A DNA stretch of 64,000 nucleotides from Streptomyces qinzhouensis (GTDB lineage: Bacteria > Actinomycetota > Actinomycetes > Streptomycetales > Streptomycetaceae): contig NZ_CP042266.1 in NCBI RefSeq assembly GCF_007856155.1, positions 7,936,001-8,000,000 of the forward strand, written 5' to 3'. The notes under the pieces are model-generated. The model saw only the letters and a program-made list of their open reading frames with translations, ran no database searches and was not told the DNA's origin. A program made the translations under genes and the position numbers. Positions 43,323 to 51,786 of this stretch are shown piece by piece (positions within the stretch are counted from its first letter, which is position 1; the number at the start of each line of letters is the position of its first letter).

Positions 43323-44596
43323 CCCCCGCACCCGGCCCGGTCACGGTCCCCGCCGCCGTCGAACGGCTCGTCCGCTCCCTGCCCCCCGAGAAGCTGCCCG
43401 CGTACGTCTACGACCTCGCCGCCCTGCGGGACCACGCGGCCCGGATCCGGACCGCCCTCGGCCCCCGTACCGAGCTGTACTACGCGGCCAAGGCCAACCC
43501 GGAGACGGATGTCCTGCGCGCCCTGTCCCCCTACGTCGACGGCTACGAGGTCTCCTCCGGCGGGGAGCTGGCCCACGTGGCGGACGCGGTACCCGGCCGC
43601 CCCCTCGCGTTCGGCGGGCCCGGCAAGACACCCGAGGAGACCTCGGCCGCGCTGCGGACCGGCGTCGCCCGCTTCCATGTCGAGAGCGCCCGCGATCTGC
43701 GGCAGCTCGCCCGCCTGGCCCGGGAGAACGGGGCCGGGACCGGCGGCCGGCCCCCCGTCGGCGTACTCCTCAGGGTCAACCTTCCGGTCCCCGGCGGGCT
43801 GCCCGCCGGCAGCGCCCTGACCATGGGCGGCAGCCCGTCCCCCTTCGGCGTCGACCCGGCCGATGCGGAGGACCTGCTGCGGGAACTCACCGGCGACGGC
43901 CGGCCGGTCCTGCGCTGGTACGGCGTCCACGCCCATCTCGCCAGCGGGCTGACCGCCCCCCAGCACCTGGCGCTCGCCCGCTCCGTCGTCACCTGGTCCG
44001 CGGCCCTCGCCGCCCGCCACGGCCTGCCGCTGCCCGAAGTCAACGTCGGCGGCGGGATGACCGTCGACTACACGCGCCCCGCGGACCGCTTCGACTGGGC
44101 GGCCCTCGGCGCCGGACTCGACCGCCTCGCCGATGAGCACCCCGGGACGGTGCTCCGGATCGAACCCGGCCGGGCCCTGACCGCGTACTGCGGCTGGTAC
44201 GCCACCGAGGTCCTCGATGTGAAGCGGAGCCACGGCGAGAACTTCGCCGTACTCCGCGGCGGCACCCACCATCTACGCACCCCGGCCACCAAGGGCCACG
44301 ACCAGCCGTGCGCCGTGCTGCCCGTCCGCGACCGTCCGGACGAGCGGCCCGGCGACCTGGTCGGCGCGCTTGCGGAGACCGCCGGTACGGTCACCCTCAC
44401 CGGCCAGTTGTGCACCCCCAAGGACGTCCTCGCGCGCGGCGTCACGGCCCCGGGGCTGCGGCCCGGCGACCGGGTGGCGTTCGCCCTGGCGGGCGCCTAC
44501 GCCTGGAACATCTCGCACCACGACTTCCTGATGCACCCCCGGCCCGGGTTCCACTTCCTCGGCGCGTCCCCGGGCGGCGGCCCCGGGCGGCCGTAA
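43319..44596 (+). CDS. PLP-dependent decarboxylase, fold type III (PvsE-like)
   Basis: 425 residues from the ATG at 43319 (ATGA overlap). It belongs to the ornithine/diaminopimelate decarboxylase family: Schiff-base Lys58 in YYAAKANPE, then GYEVSSGGELAHV, VESARDLRQLARLA, WYGVHAHLASG, EVNVGGGMTVDY, RIEPGRALTAYCGWY and the Cys in GQLCTPKDVLA. It would produce the amine building block of the siderophore, such as ethanolamine from serine in vibrioferrin or a diamine from ornithine or lysine. Last gene of the four-gene coupled operon. Confidence 0.92.
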   Translation: MTPAPGPVTVPAAVERLVRSLPPEKLPAYVYDLAALRDHAARIRTALGPRTELYYAAKANPETDVLRALSPYVDGYEVSSGGELAHVADAVPGRPLAFGGPGKTPEETSAALRTGVARFHVESARDLRQLARLARENGAGTGGRPPVGVLLRVNLPVPGGLPAGSALTMGGSPSPFGVDPADAEDLLRELTGDGRPVLRWYGVHAHLASGLTAPQHLALARSVVTWSAALAARHGLPLPEVNVGGGMTVDYTRPADRFDWAALGAGLDRLADEHPGTVLRIEPGRALTAYCGWYATEVLDVKRSHGENFAVLRGGTHHLRTPATKGHDQPCAVLPVRDRPDERPGDLVGALAETAGTVTLTGQLCTPKDVLARGVTAPGLRPGDRVAFALAGAYAWNISHHDFLMHPRPGFHFLGASPGGGPGRP

Positions 44597-44652
44597 GGTC
44601 GGACCCGGCGCCGGAGGCGCGGTGAGAGCGGAGCCCGGAGGTGCAGTGAATC

Positions 44653-45348
44653 GTGAAACCACCGGCCGGGCCCGCCCTCACCACCGCGATGGTCGTCCTC
44701 ACCCTCACCACCGGGGTCATCGAGGCCGTCAGTTTCCTGGTCCTCGGGCCGGTCTTCACCGCCGTCCAGACCGGCAATCTGCTGCTTCTGGGCTTCGCGG
44801 TCGCCGGGGAGGGCGGGCTCTCCCCGGCGGCCTCCGCCACCTCACTCGGCGGCTTCACCGCGGGTGCCGTACTCGGAGCCCGCTTCGAGTCCGGACTCGA
44901 CCTGAGGGGCCGCCACTGGTTCGGCCTCGCCCTGCTCACCGAGGCCGCGCTGCTGGCCGCCGCCGGGGCCGTCGGCTGGCACACCAGCGGTTCCGGTACG
45001 CATCCGGCCGGACCGGATCTCACGGTCACCGTCCTGGTCGCGGCCGCGATGGGCATGCGGAACGTCACCACCCTCCGCGCCCGGGTACCCGACTTCACCA
45101 CCACGGTCGCCACCCGCTCGCTGACCGCACTCCTCGCCCCCCTCGGGGCCGACACCCGCATCGCCGCCGGAGCGAAGCGCCAGTCCCGGCGCCTGGCCAC
45201 CGTGGGCGCCATGTTCACGGGCGGGCTGCTCGGTGCCCTGCTGCTGCGCGCCGGTGTCCGCCCGGCCGTGCTCCTGCTCGCGGTCGCCGCGGCGGTCGCC
45301 GCCACCGCCGCCTGCCAGGAAGCCGTCCGCCGCCGGCCCGCCGGATAA
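44653..45348 (+). CDS. YoaK/DUF1275-family small membrane protein
   Basis: 231 residues from a GTG, 56 bp after the siderophore operon. Six hydrophobic segments; the family block TTGVIEAVSFLVLGPVFTAVQTGNLLLLGFA is in the first 50 residues, and MGMRNVTTLRARVPDFTTTVATRSLTALLAPL is in the second half. Related proteins resemble small permeases. Because the siderophore operon has no MFS exporter, this protein is a conceivable export partner, but that is only a guess from position. Confidence 0.85.
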   Translation: MKPPAGPALTTAMVVLTLTTGVIEAVSFLVLGPVFTAVQTGNLLLLGFAVAGEGGLSPAASATSLGGFTAGAVLGARFESGLDLRGRHWFGLALLTEAALLAAAGAVGWHTSGSGTHPAGPDLTVTVLVAAAMGMRNVTTLRARVPDFTTTVATRSLTALLAPLGADTRIAAGAKRQSRRLATVGAMFTGGLLGALLLRAGVRPAVLLLAVAAAVAATAACQEAVRRRPAG

Positions 45349-45388
45349 TCACCTGCCCCGGGGACCGGCCCCGGGTTACCGTCCCGTC

Positions 45389-46390
45389 ATGCAACACCGG
45401 CCCGACGGAATCGACGACTCCGGCCTCCGCCGGGCCCTGTCGGCCTGGAACATCGAGGCCGACATCCTCAGCTATGTGCCGCTCGGCTTCGGGGACCACC
45501 ACTGGAGCGCCCAGGACACCGGGGGAGCACGGTGGTTCGTCACCGTCTCCGACCTCGCGGAGAAATATCACTGCGGGATAGGGGTGGCCGCGGCCCGGGA
45601 CGGCCTGCGCCGTGCCATGGACACCGCGGCCGCACTCGGCGACGCCGGGCTCGGCCCCGCCGACGGCGGTTTCGTCGTGGCACCCCTGCGCACGGCCCGC
45701 GGGGAGACCCTCCGGGACCTGGACGAACGGCATGCCGTCACCGTCTTCCCGTGGCTGGAGGGGGCCGCCGGGGACTTCGGCGACGAGCCGGAACTCGGCG
45801 AACGGGCCGAGATCCTCGGGCTGCTGGCCACCCTCCACCGCACCGCGCCGCCCGCCGCCGCCCGGACGCTGCCGCCAGGACTGCCGGCCAGGAGAAGACT
45901 GGAGCGGGCCCTGCGGGCCACCGGGGAGCCGTGGCACGGCGGCCCCCGGTCCGAACCCGCCCGTGAACTGCTCGCGGAGCACGCCCCCGCGGTACGGCGG
46001 AGCCTCGACGCCTTCGACCGGCTGGCGGCCGCGGTCCGGGCCGGGGCCCCGGCGCCGGTGCTCACCCATGGCGAACCGCACCCCGGGAACCTCTTGCGCC
46101 ACGGAGACCGCAGGCTGCTGCTCGACTGGGACACCGTGGGCCTCGCCGTGCCCGAACGGGATCTGTGGCTGGTCGCCCGCGACGACGCCGACCTCGCTCT
46201 GTACACGGAACTCACCGGCCGACGGCCCGACCCCGGCGCGCTCGCCCTCTACCGAATGCGCTGGAGCCTGGAGGATCTCGACGACTTCCTCGTCCGGTTC
46301 CGTTCCCCGCATACCGCCACACCCGACACGGAAGAGGCATGGCGGGGATTGACGGGCACCCTGAAAGGCCTGGGGGCACCGCCGTCCTGA
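45389..46390 (+). CDS. Aminoglycoside phosphotransferase-like kinase
   Basis: 333 residues from the ATG at 45389. Protein-kinase-like fold: the catalytic loop Brenner motif is LTHGEPHPGNLL and the metal-binding DFG-equivalent is LLLDWDTVGLAVPERDLW. The N-terminal lobe has GFGDHHWSAQDTGGARWFV. It phosphorylates a small molecule; a resistance role is possible but unproven. It lies 40 bp after the DUF1275 gene and may be co-transcribed with it. Confidence 0.86.
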   Translation: MQHRPDGIDDSGLRRALSAWNIEADILSYVPLGFGDHHWSAQDTGGARWFVTVSDLAEKYHCGIGVAAARDGLRRAMDTAAALGDAGLGPADGGFVVAPLRTARGETLRDLDERHAVTVFPWLEGAAGDFGDEPELGERAEILGLLATLHRTAPPAAARTLPPGLPARRRLERALRATGEPWHGGPRSEPARELLAEHAPAVRRSLDAFDRLAAAVRAGAPAPVLTHGEPHPGNLLRHGDRRLLLDWDTVGLAVPERDLWLVARDDADLALYTELTGRRPDPGALALYRMRWSLEDLDDFLVRFRSPHTATPDTEEAWRGLTGTLKGLGAPPS

Positions 46391-47180
46391 GGGCAGGACG
46401 GGACGGCCCGTGGCGGTGGCGGGCCCGATTCGCCCGCACCGTGTGCATTCGGTCTTCTCTCGAGTTCCGCCAAATGGCCGGGAACGCTCGGTGGCTGCCG
46501 GGAGTTCCCGAAATCGGGGCCGGCTCGCCCGTAGTCCGACAGCGCTCTCCACCGTCTCGGGGGACGTATCTGAAATGCGCTGTTTGCCGTCCCTGTGTGA
46601 CGCGAGAGTGACGATCCCTGCGCGAACGGTGGTGCGCACCCGCGAAAAATGCTTATGCGTGTGCGAGCCTGGTAGCGGTACGCCGTACGCCCGCAGCCGC
46701 GGGGCCGTCGCTGGTACGAGGGGGCGCGGTCCATTCGCGGACGACCGCGCCGTCTGCCGGGCGACGGATCCGCGCTCCACCCTTTTCATGGCCAACGCGT
46801 CGGACACGGGCAGAACTCACGGAAGAGAAACGCGCCATCACGCTCTGTTTCATAACGACGGAGGTGTGTGTGTGAATTGCGGAGTGATCGTGGCAGGTGT
46901 GGCTGGTGGGTCGGATGGTGACGGACGTCACTCCCCTTTCCAGTGCACGAAATTGCCGGTTCAAGCGTCTCCTTGGGTGTCAGTAAAACGTCAACGGTCC
47001 GTCTGTGCGGTCGTGTTCGCCATCGCATATGCGATCGCGGGGCCGGGCGGGCGTCGACTGGCACGCTTTATCCGCAATATGACGGACCGTGATGAACTGG
47101 CTACATCGCGGTCGCGTATTGCTCCTTACGCGGCCACGCGGTGGCCCGAGAACAGTCCCGAGCGGGGCAGGGAGAAAAGC
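46391..47180. other. 790-bp gene-free stretch upstream of the graspetide pair
   Basis: AT-richer than its surroundings, with irregular codon composition in every frame, so it looks non-coding. It contains a run of GTGTGTGTG near 46865 and the palindrome at 47022-47035. A short open frame runs into the precursor gene but starts poorly. It may contain a long leader for the RiPP operon; no XRE regulator is present, which often accompanies such pairs. Confidence 0.5.
47022..47035. promoter_or_regulatory. 14-bp perfect palindrome upstream of tgmA
   Basis: ATCGCATATGCGAT is a perfect palindrome 146 bp before the precursor ATG, in an otherwise structureless AT-richer stretch. It is a plausible operator; the binding protein is unknown. 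Confidence 0.4.
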
Positions 47181-47372
47181 ATGAAACCGTTCGCGTGGAA
47201 CTACGCACGTCCGGCCGAGCTGTCGCCCGTCGTCGACCAGTACTCGTACGACGCGACCCTCCAGATGAACGTCCTGCCCGACGGTCGCCCCGCGATTCTG
47301 GACCGGGCGCTGCTGGCGGCGGTCGGCACCACCACTTCGACGGCGGGCTCCGCCACCCACTTCGACGACTGA
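47181..47372 (+). CDS. tgmA: Graspetide (ATP-grasp-modified RiPP) precursor peptide
   Basis: 63 residues from the ATG at 47181, with GGGAG upstream. The leader carries PFAWNYARP at positions 3-11 and YDATLQMNVLPDGRPAILDR, which match the actinobacterial TgmA leader pattern. The predicted core is at the C-terminus: TTTSTAGSATHFDD, rich in Thr/Ser donors with two Asp acceptors at the end. ATP-grasp ligation would form side-chain ester bonds between Thr/Ser hydroxyls and Asp carboxyls, at most two macrocyclic links. The maturase gene starts 13 bp later. Confidence 0.9.
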   Translation: MKPFAWNYARPAELSPVVDQYSYDATLQMNVLPDGRPAILDRALLAAVGTTTSTAGSATHFDD

Positions 47373-47384
47373 CCTTTCCCTGAG

Positions 47385-48314
47385 ATGACGGTACTGATCC
47401 TGACCAGCGAGGAGGACGTCACCGCCGACATGGTGGTGGCACAGCTCCACAAGCGCGGTGTCCCCCTCGTCCGGTTCGACCCCGCCGACCTTCCCGGGGA
47501 CGGCACGCTCTCCGCCGAGTACGTACGGGGCGAATTCCGCGGTTATCTGTCCACCGGAGGGCGGGTCGTCAGCATGGACGGCCTGCGCTCCATCTGGGTG
47601 CGCCGGCCGGGCGAGCCGGCCGCCCATGCCCCCGAACCTTCCGCATGGCTGACCGCCGAGAGCGGACAGGCCCTCTACGGCATGCTCCACAGCACGAGCG
47701 CCCGCTGGATGAACGAACCCGGTGCGGCCGCCAGGGCACGGCTCAAACCGTGGCAGTTGCGGGTCGCCCACCGCAGCGGCTTTCCGGTGCCCGCGACGGT
47801 CGTCACCACCTATCCGCAGGTGGCCCGGCAGTTCGCGGACCAGTACCGGCATGTCGTGGTGAAGGCGGTATCGGGCAAGCCGCCGCACGACCCCCCGATG
47901 GCGCTGCCCACCACGCTCGTACCGCCGGACGCCGACTTCGCCGATGTGGCGGCGGGCCCCACCCTGCTCCAGCGTTATATCGCGAAGGAGGCCGATATCC
48001 GCCTGACCTGTGTGGGCGAAGAACTCTTCGCCGCCCGTAAGACGGCCGCCCCGGGCCAGGTGGACGGCCGGTACGGGGAGACCGGGCACACCTGGGAGCC
48101 GGTTCCGGTTCCGGACCGGATCCGGCGCGCGGTCACCCGCTACACGGAACTGGCCCAGCTCGCCTACGGGGCCTTCGACTTCGCGGAGGACGCCGAGGGG
48201 ACCTGGTGGTTCCTGGAGTGCAACCAGGGCGGCCAGTTCGGGTTCATCGAACTGGAGACGGAACAGCCGGTGGCCGATGCCGTCGCCCAGTGGCTGAGTA
48301 TCCCGGCGGACTGA
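47385..48314 (+). CDS. tgmB: ATP-grasp graspetide maturase
   Basis: 309 residues. An N-terminal PreATP-grasp part (VLILTSEEDVTADMVVAQLHKRGVPLVRFDPADLPG, then SIWVRRPG) is followed by LKPWQLRVAHRSGFPVPATVVTTYPQVARQF. The nucleotide site has VVVKAVSGKPP, TLLQRYIAKEADIRLTCVG, and the C-terminal metal-binding ECNQGGQFGFIE (Glu, Asn). It matches the MvdD/TgmB-type maturase paired with TgmA precursors. It should catalyse macrolactonisation of the 47181 core. No PIMT-like methyltransferase (TgmC) follows; the next gene is on the other strand. Confidence 0.93.
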   Translation: MTVLILTSEEDVTADMVVAQLHKRGVPLVRFDPADLPGDGTLSAEYVRGEFRGYLSTGGRVVSMDGLRSIWVRRPGEPAAHAPEPSAWLTAESGQALYGMLHSTSARWMNEPGAAARARLKPWQLRVAHRSGFPVPATVVTTYPQVARQFADQYRHVVVKAVSGKPPHDPPMALPTTLVPPDADFADVAAGPTLLQRYIAKEADIRLTCVGEELFAARKTAAPGQVDGRYGETGHTWEPVPVPDRIRRAVTRYTELAQLAYGAFDFAEDAEGTWWFLECNQGGQFGFIELETEQPVADAVAQWLSIPAD

Positions 48315-48337
48315 CCCCGCCGCTTTCACCGCGACCG

Positions 48338-48382
48338 CCGGGGGCGGCGGGCCCGGGAGACCCCCGGACCCGCCGCCCCCGG
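48338..48382. terminator. Bidirectional hairpin between tgmB and ybdD
   Basis: A perfect 14-bp stem (48338-48351 with 48369-48382) sits between convergent stops at 48314 and 48388. The 17-nt loop contains further short CCCGGG/CCGG complementarity. Confidence 0.75.
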
Positions 48383-48387
48383 GCCGG

Positions 48388-48597
48388 TCAGCAGCAGCGT
48401 GACTGCGGGGTCTCCGCCAGCTTCCGGGCCCGCTGCCGCTGGAACTCCCGCCGGGTCGGCACCGGCTCGTCCGGCCGGACCCGGCGCCGGTGCGCGCAGT
48501 AGCGGTCGTACGCGGTGTCCCCGCTGACCTCGCGCACATACCAGTACACGGCGCGCAGTCCGCGCCGTACCGCCCCGCCCGGCCCCCGGGCGGTCAT
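48388..48597 (-). CDS. ybdD: YbdD/YjiX (DUF466) family protein
   Basis: 69 residues from the ATG at 48597. The family pattern is clear: VYWYVREVSGDTAYDRYCAHRRRVRPDEPVPTRREFQRQRA, with Cys at CAH. The C-terminus ends in two Cys (SRCC). It is a small cytoplasmic partner that almost always follows cstA. The start overlaps the cstA stop by 4 bp (ATGA), so it is translationally coupled. Confidence 0.92.
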   Translation of the reverse strand: MTARGPGGAVRRGLRAVYWYVREVSGDTAYDRYCAHRRRVRPDEPVPTRREFQRQRARKLAETPQSRCC

Positions 48598-50717
48598 TCG
48601 CGCACCCCGGCCTTCGCCGTCGGAGCCGGGAGCTCCAGGGCCGAGGCCACATAGGGGGTCTCGGTCGTCGGCGGCAGGGTGGGGGAGCGCAGGGCCCGGA
48701 CACAGACCACGGCCGCGTTGACCACGACCACCGTCACCAGCAGCACGAACAGGATGATCAGCACCCCATCGACGGTGGAGTTCAGCACGATGGTGTCCAT
48801 ATCGTCGGCGTTCTTGGCGGGCGCCAGCACCTTCCCCGCGTCGGCGGCGTCGGCGAACCGGTCGCGCTGGGCGAAGAATCCGACCCGGGGATCGGGCGAG
48901 AACACCTTCTGCCAGCTCGCGGTGAACGTCACCGCGACGGTGAAGGCGAGCGGCACCCCGGTCACCCACGCCCAGCGCAACCGCCCCGACTTCACCAGCA
49001 GGGTCGTCGCCACGGTCAGCGCCACGGCGGCCAGCAGCTGGTTGGCGATCCCGAAGAGCGGGAAGAGCTGGTTGATCCCGCCGAGCGGATCGGTGGCACC
49101 GGCGTACAGGAAGTACCCCCAGCCGGCGACCACCAGCGCACTCGCCAGCCAGATACCGGGCTTCCAGTTGACCCGGCCCATCGGCTTCCACACATTGCCC
49201 AGCATGTCCTGGAGCATGAAACGGCCCACCCGGGTCCCCGCGTCGACGGTCGTCAGGATGAACAGCGCCTCGAACATGATGGCGAAGTGGTACCAGAACG
49301 CCTTCATGCCCTCCCCTCCGATGACATCGGAGAAGATCTGCGCCATTCCCACGGCCAGCGTCGGCGCGCCGCCGGTCCGGGCGACCAGGGTGGACTCCTC
49401 CACCGCCTTCGCGGCCGCGGCCAGCTCGTCGGGCGTGATGGTGAAGCCCAGATTCGCGACGGCCGCCGAGGCCGATTCGACGGTGTTGCCGAGCATCCCG
49501 GCCGGGGCGTTCATGGCGTAGTACAGGCCAGGGTCGAGCACCGCGGCGGCGATCAGCGCCATCACGGCGACGAACGACTCCATCAGCATCGCCCCGTAGC
49601 CGATCATCCGGACCTGGGACTCCTTGGCGATCAGCTTCGGCGTGGTGCCGGAGGAGACCAGGGAGTGGAAGCCGGACAGTGCGCCGCAGGCGATCGTGAT
49701 GAACAGGAACGGGAAGAGCGAACCGGCGAAGACCGGCCCGTCACCGGAGGAGGCGAAGTCCGTCACGGCGTCCGCCTGGAGCTTCGGCGCCGCGAACACC
49801 ACCCCGAGCGCGAGCAGCGCGATCGTACCGATCTTCATAAAGGTGGAGAGGTAGTCCCGGGGCGCGAGCAGCATCCACACCGGCAGCACCGAGGCCACGA
49901 ATCCGTACCCCACCAGACAGAACACCAGCGTCGTCGGGCTGAGGGTGAAGGTGTCCGCCAGCGACGACTCCTGAATCCAGCCGCCGCCCACGATCGCCAG
50001 CAGCAGCAGCGCCACACCGATCAGACTGGTCTCCAGCACCCGGCCGGGCCGCATGATATGCAGATAGAAGCCCATGAACAGGGCGATCGGGATGGTCATC
50101 GCCACCGAGAAGGTGCCCCAGGGCGAATGCGCCAGGGCATTGACCACGACCAGCGCCAGCACCGCCAGCAGGATGATCATGATGGCGAAGACGGCGATCA
50201 GCGCCGCGGTGCCGCCGACCCGGCCGATCTCCTCCCGGGCCATCTGCCCGAGGCTCTTGCCGTCCCGCCGCATCGACAGGAACAGCACCACCATGTCCTG
50301 CACCGCCCCGGCGAAGATCACGCCGAACACGATCCACAGGGTGCCCGGCAGATATCCCATCTGCACCGCCAGCACCGGACCCACCAGCGGACCCGCGCCC
50401 GCGATGGCGGCGAAGTGATGACCGAGCAGCACCCGCTTGTCCGTGGGCTGGTAGTCGACCCCGTCCTCCAGCCGCTCGGCGGGCGTGGCACGGGTGTCGT
50501 CCGGCTTCAGGATCCGGGTGACGATGAAGCGCGAGTAGAAGCGGTAGGCGATGGCGTACGAACCGAGCGCGGCGGCCACCAGCCAGACGGCGGAGATCTC
50601 CTCACCGCGCGAGAGCGCCAGCACGCCCCAGCAGAGCGCGCCGGTGAGGGCGACCGCCGCCCAGATCATGATCTTTACGGGATTGGCCCGGGACAGGGGC
50701 GAGGGGGACGGCAACAC
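48594..50717 (-). CDS. cstA: Carbon starvation protein CstA (pyruvate/peptide transporter)
   Basis: 707 residues from a GTG at 50717, with GAGGAG five nt upstream. It has about 16-18 hydrophobic segments. Family blocks are DYQPTDKRVLLGHHFAAIAGAGPLVGPVLAVQMGYLPG, QDMVVLFLSMRRDGKSLGQMAREEIG, HSLVSSGTTPKL and GAMLMESFVAVMALIAA. The last 120 residues (VTFTASWQKVFSPDPRVGFFAQRDRFADA, then VDGVLIILFVLLVTVVVVNAAVV) match CstA. CstA imports pyruvate or peptides in carbon limitation. Forms an operon with ybdD. Confidence 0.95.
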   Translation of the reverse strand: MLPSPSPLSRANPVKIMIWAAVALTGALCWGVLALSRGEEISAVWLVAAALGSYAIAYRFYSRFIVTRILKPDDTRATPAERLEDGVDYQPTDKRVLLGHHFAAIAGAGPLVGPVLAVQMGYLPGTLWIVFGVIFAGAVQDMVVLFLSMRRDGKSLGQMAREEIGRVGGTAALIAVFAIMIILLAVLALVVVNALAHSPWGTFSVAMTIPIALFMGFYLHIMRPGRVLETSLIGVALLLLAIVGGGWIQESSLADTFTLSPTTLVFCLVGYGFVASVLPVWMLLAPRDYLSTFMKIGTIALLALGVVFAAPKLQADAVTDFASSGDGPVFAGSLFPFLFITIACGALSGFHSLVSSGTTPKLIAKESQVRMIGYGAMLMESFVAVMALIAAAVLDPGLYYAMNAPAGMLGNTVESASAAVANLGFTITPDELAAAAKAVEESTLVARTGGAPTLAVGMAQIFSDVIGGEGMKAFWYHFAIMFEALFILTTVDAGTRVGRFMLQDMLGNVWKPMGRVNWKPGIWLASALVVAGWGYFLYAGATDPLGGINQLFPLFGIANQLLAAVALTVATTLLVKSGRLRWAWVTGVPLAFTVAVTFTASWQKVFSPDPRVGFFAQRDRFADAADAGKVLAPAKNADDMDTIVLNSTVDGVLIILFVLLVTVVVVNAAVVCVRALRSPTLPPTTETPYVASALELPAPTAKAGVRE

Positions 50718-51060
50718 ACGGGCTCCTCGACAGAACGGGGACGGAAGAAGGGAAGAGACAGCGACACGGGGAACATCGTCGCCGAGACGCACCACGAGCT
50801 GAACCGCAAGTGGCGCAGACGCCTGGCGCTCGTCCTCCTGGCCGCCGTGGTCGTCACCAGCGCCGTCCTTGCCGGAGTGCTGGTCCCCAACTCCGCCCCC
50901 GCCGGCTCCGGCCCCCACCGCGCCCGCCCGCTCCCCGGAGGGCCGACGCGCACCGGAAGCGCTCTTGACCTTCCCTCCGGGGCAGTCCCAGGCTGACCGG
51001 ACAGAGTCGGCCGGCCGGGCGTCCACGCGAGGGAAGCCCGGCCCGTCCCGGGAGGCCCGG
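50718..51060. other. Divergent region, cstA and HAD hydrolase genes
   Basis: 343 bp. It holds the cstA promoter and an unusual open frame at 50775-50996, described separately. Confidence 0.45.
50775..50996 (+). CDS. Candidate small single-pass membrane protein without a canonical start codon
   Basis: An open frame of about 73 codons has almost exclusively G/C third positions, as in real genes. It encodes a basic N-terminus (HHELNRKWRRR), a strong hydrophobic helix (LALVLLAAVVVTSAVLAGVL) and a Pro/Gly-rich tail. There is no ATG, GTG or TTG before the hydrophobic part; the frame opens at an ATC, with a purine-rich GAAGGGAAGAG stretch 20 nt upstream. It may use a rare start codon, be a degraded gene, or contain a sequence error. 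Confidence 0.3.
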   Translation: MVAETHHELNRKWRRRLALVLLAAVVVTSAVLAGVLVPNSAPAGSGPHRARPLPGGPTRTGSALDLPSGAVPG

Positions 51061-51762
51061 ATGAACGTGCGCGCGGTCGTTTTCGATATCGGCGGAGTAC
51101 TGGAGATCACCCCCTCGACGGACTGGCGGCGGTCCTGGGAGCACCGTCTGGGCCTCGGCCCCGGCGGAATCGACTGCCGGCTGGCTGCCGTCTGGGCGGC
51201 GGGCGCCGTCGGCGGCCTCACCGAAGCCGGTGTCCGCGCCGGGATCTCCGGACTGCTCGATCTCGACGCCCGCGCCACCGACGCCTTTCTGACGGATCTC
51301 TGGGACGAGTACCTCGGATCGCCGAACACCGTCCTCGTCGACTTCGTCCGAAAACTGCCGGTCAGCTTCCCCGGCGCCCGTCTCGGCGTGCTCAGCAACA
51401 GCTTCGCCGGAGCCGGTGAGCGGGAGGAGGCCGCATACGGCTACAGCGCCCTGTTCGAGGAGATCGTCTACTCCCACGAGTGCGGCCTCCTCAAACCCGA
51501 CCCACGGGCCTACGCGCTGGTCTGCGACCGCCTCGGAGTCCGCCCCGGGGACTGCCTCTTCGTCGACGACGCCGAGGCCAACACCACTGCGGCCGAGGCG
51601 TTCGGCATGCGCACGCTCCTTTTCCGGGGCATCGAGGACACCGCGCGTACCATCGCCGCCGTCACCGCCCATCTCGCTGCCGCGCCGGCCCCGCTCGCGG
51701 AAGAACGCGCGACCGCGGGGGAGCGGCGGCACCCCGGCACCCCGACCGGGTCCGGCGGATGA
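51061..51762 (+). CDS. HAD-family hydrolase
   Basis: 233 residues from the ATG at 51061. HAD motifs: I, VVFDIGGVLE (normally DxDGT, here DIGG as in epoxide-hydrolase-like HADs); II, LGVLSNSF; III, GLLKPDPRAY (Lys); IV, CLFVDDAEANTTAAEAFGM. The helical cap lies in residues 30-95. It is a probable phosphatase or dehalogenase-type hydrolase; substrate unknown. The C-terminal 40 residues (APAPLAEERATAGERR) are disordered. Confidence 0.9.
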   Translation: MNVRAVVFDIGGVLEITPSTDWRRSWEHRLGLGPGGIDCRLAAVWAAGAVGGLTEAGVRAGISGLLDLDARATDAFLTDLWDEYLGSPNTVLVDFVRKLPVSFPGARLGVLSNSFAGAGEREEAAYGYSALFEEIVYSHECGLLKPDPRAYALVCDRLGVRPGDCLFVDDAEANTTAAEAFGMRTLLFRGIEDTARTIAAVTAHLAAAPAPLAEERATAGERRHPGTPTGSGG

Positions 51763-51786
51763 CGCCGCCCGCGGCCCCCGGCCCGT

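Noticed and set aside
46653..46964. Small minus-strand open frame in the graspetide upstream region
   Set aside because: Codon third positions are not G/C-biased and no family is recognised.
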